DNA of 13,203 nt, from assembly GCA_024643945.1 (NCBI GenBank), contig JAHELX010000101.1, forward strand, positions 1 to 13,203, read 5' to 3'. The notes under the pieces are model-generated. The model was not told the origin of the DNA, ran no database searches, and saw only the letters and a program-made list of their open reading frames with translations. The DNA comes from Anaerolineales bacterium (GTDB lineage: Bacteria; Chloroflexota; Anaerolineae; 4572-78; NAK82). Each line of letters begins with the position of its first letter. The first letter of the stretch is position 1. The translations under genes and the position numbers were made by a program. Below, piece by piece: positions 12,162-13,203 of this stretch.

Positions 12162-13203
12162 ATGTCCAAGAGTCTTCTGGTCAAGGTTGCCTTGGTCGCA
12201 GTCGTGGCCACCTTGGCGCTTATCGCGGCCCAATGTGGCCCCGCGCCGACTCCCGAGAAGATTGTGGAGACAGTCATCGTCACCAAAGAAGTCCAGGGTG
12301 AAACGATAACTGTGGTCGAGACAGTCGAAGTGGTCAAGACGGTTGAAGTGGAAAAGACCGTCGAGGTAGAAAAGATTGTCGAGAAAGAAGTCCCCGTCCA
12401 GACAGATGTGGTGACTATCGCCTACAACGGATACTTTAACAAGACCTTCGGCCCGGCGGATACCCCCATCAACGTGATACGCCAAGAGGTGGCCAAGAAG
12501 TATCCCAACATCAAGGTCGAGTTCAACGTCATGCCCTACGACGCCGGCCCCTGGCACGACAACTACCTGACCTGGTTCCAGGCCGAGGATGGCACCACCG
12601 ACCTGTTCGGTGTTGGCCTCTACTGGCTGCCGGAGTTTGCTGCGGCGGGCTACTTGCTGCCCCTGGATGGCAAGATCAGCCCCGATATCCTGAAGCAGTT
12701 AAACCCGACCTACCTCAAGGCATTCACCTATGACGGCAAGCTGATGTCGCTGGGGCCATGGTGGGGCGGTATCGGTGGCCTCTACTATCGCAAAGATCTG
12801 CTGGAGAAATACGGCTTTGAGCCGCCCAAGAGCTACGACGAAGTGGTGAAAATCGCGCAAGCGATCACAGCGGAAAACCCCGACATGAGTGGGTGGACCT
12901 GGCCGGCCTTGAAGGACCAGGTGCTCGTCAACCGTTGGGTGGAATATCTCAACGGCTTCGGCGGCACCTACTTTGACAGCGCCGGCAAGTGCGTCATGAA
13001 CGACGAAAAAGGGCTGGCTGCCCTGGAGTTCATGATGAGCCTGTTCGATCAAGGCATCACCCCTCGCGAAGCGCTGACCTGGAAGGAGGAGGAATCCCAG
13101 GTGCAGTTTGCCAGCGGCCAGGCTATCTTCCACACCGGCCGTCAGGATATGATGTTCTGGCTGGACAACCCGGAACAGTCCAAGATCGTCGGCCAGTGGG
13201 GTT
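12162..13203 (+). CDS. ABC transporter sugar-type solute-binding lipoprotein, 3'-truncated by window edge
   Basis: The first 347 codons of an extracellular, membrane-anchored binding protein of the family-1 (MalE/UgpB-like) type, which would capture a carbohydrate-like ligand for an ABC importer. Residues 1-24 form a lipoprotein signal peptide (Lys3, Lys8, then a VALVAVVATLALIAAQ hydrophobic core), with Cys25 as the lipid-attached residue. Gln at the -1 position makes the lipobox (AAQC) non-canonical. Residues about 33-80 are a Val/Glu/Lys/Thr linker including four six-residue units at 54-77, seen often in Chloroflexota lipoproteins. The binding domain follows (VVTIAYNG..., YPNIKVEF, DLFGVGLYWLPEFAAAGYLLPLD, GGLYYRKDLLEKYGFEPPKSYDE, FASGQAIFHTGRQDMM). 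Tryptophans in the ligand region fit sugar stacking. The gene continues past the window; permease and other transporter genes are expected beyond. Confidence 0.9.
   Translation, partial: MSKSLLVKVALVAVVATLALIAAQCGPAPTPEKIVETVIVTKEVQGETITVVETVEVVKTVEVEKTVEVEKIVEKEVPVQTDVVTIAYNGYFNKTFGPADTPINVIRQEVAKKYPNIKVEFNVMPYDAGPWHDNYLTWFQAEDGTTDLFGVGLYWLPEFAAAGYLLPLDGKISPDILKQLNPTYLKAFTYDGKLMSLGPWWGGIGGLYYRKDLLEKYGFEPPKSYDEVVKIAQAITAENPDMSGWTWPALKDQVLVNRWVEYLNGFGGTYFDSAGKCVMNDEKGLAALEFMMSLFDQGITPREALTWKEEESQVQFASGQAIFHTGRQDMMFWLDNPEQSKIVGQWG
12321..12392 (+). repeat. Four imperfect 18-base coding repeats (VEK linker)
   Basis: Four consecutive 18-base units encode TVEVVK, TVEVEK, TVEVEK and IVEKEV between the lipid anchor and the binding domain. 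Third positions vary between units (GTC/GTT, GAA/GAG), so selection appears to act on the peptide spacer rather than on the DNA. It probably acts as a charged, extended stalk. Confidence 0.75.

Noticed and set aside
11940..12557. Long minus-strand open frame of 205 codons covering the leader and the start of the binding protein
   Set aside because: It is a shadow of the codon pattern of the VEK linker and the aldo/keto reductase end; the plus strand has a clear ribosome site, signal peptide and binding-domain sequence.

Overview
The window is a densely packed, entirely plus-strand stretch of bacterial chromosome with twelve genes, the first and last cut by the window edges. The last gene is a solute-binding lipoprotein whose mature N-terminus carries a Val/Glu/Lys/Thr-rich linker of repeated six-residue units. 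That style is common in Chloroflexota (Anaerolineae/Caldilineae-type) lipoproteins, so an anaerobic or facultative Chloroflexota is the best guess; this is recognised from memory, not from a search. No RNA genes, insertion sequences, CRISPR arrays or convincing terminators were seen, and no gap exceeds 140 bases.

Layout. (1) 1-1741: the C-terminal two thirds of an FGGY sugar kinase, overlapping a DhnA/FbaB/LsrF-type class I aldolase by four bases. (2) 1796-4330: a GlcD-like FAD-binding oxidoreductase subunit and an HdrD/GlcF-like iron-sulfur protein with two CCG domains. (3) 4317-6746: an SsnA/TrzN/SAH-deaminase-type amidohydrolase, then a zinc alcohol dehydrogenase of the sorbitol/threonine dehydrogenase type. 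(4) 6752-9153: a homologue of formylmethanofuran:tetrahydromethanopterin formyltransferase (Ftr), followed 80 bases later by a non-pyrrolysine MttB-family (trimethylamine/glycine-betaine methyltransferase-like) protein. (5) 9191-12025: three more oxidoreductases of unrelated folds (Gfo/Idh/MocA, SDR, aldo/keto reductase). (6) 12026-13203: a 136-base leader and the start of an ABC sugar-type binding lipoprotein, probably the first gene of an importer.

How the genes may work together. Overlapping ends, short gaps and uniform orientation suggest one or two operons for uptake and breakdown of a small carbohydrate-like molecule. It would be imported by the ABC system, oxidised or reduced by the dehydrogenases, phosphorylated by the kinase and cleaved by the aldolase, with a two- or three-carbon hydroxyacid possibly oxidised by the GlcD/iron-sulfur pair. 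The amidohydrolase, Ftr homologue and MttB homologue do not fit a plain sugar pathway. They suggest that the substrate carries nitrogen and/or a one-carbon group, or that old one-carbon enzymes have been reused for another acyl or methyl transfer. The Ftr-MttB pair, without the usual formylmethanofuran dehydrogenase subunits, cyclohydrolase, corrinoid protein or activase in view, is the most unusual part of the window. The substrate cannot be deduced from the sequence alone.
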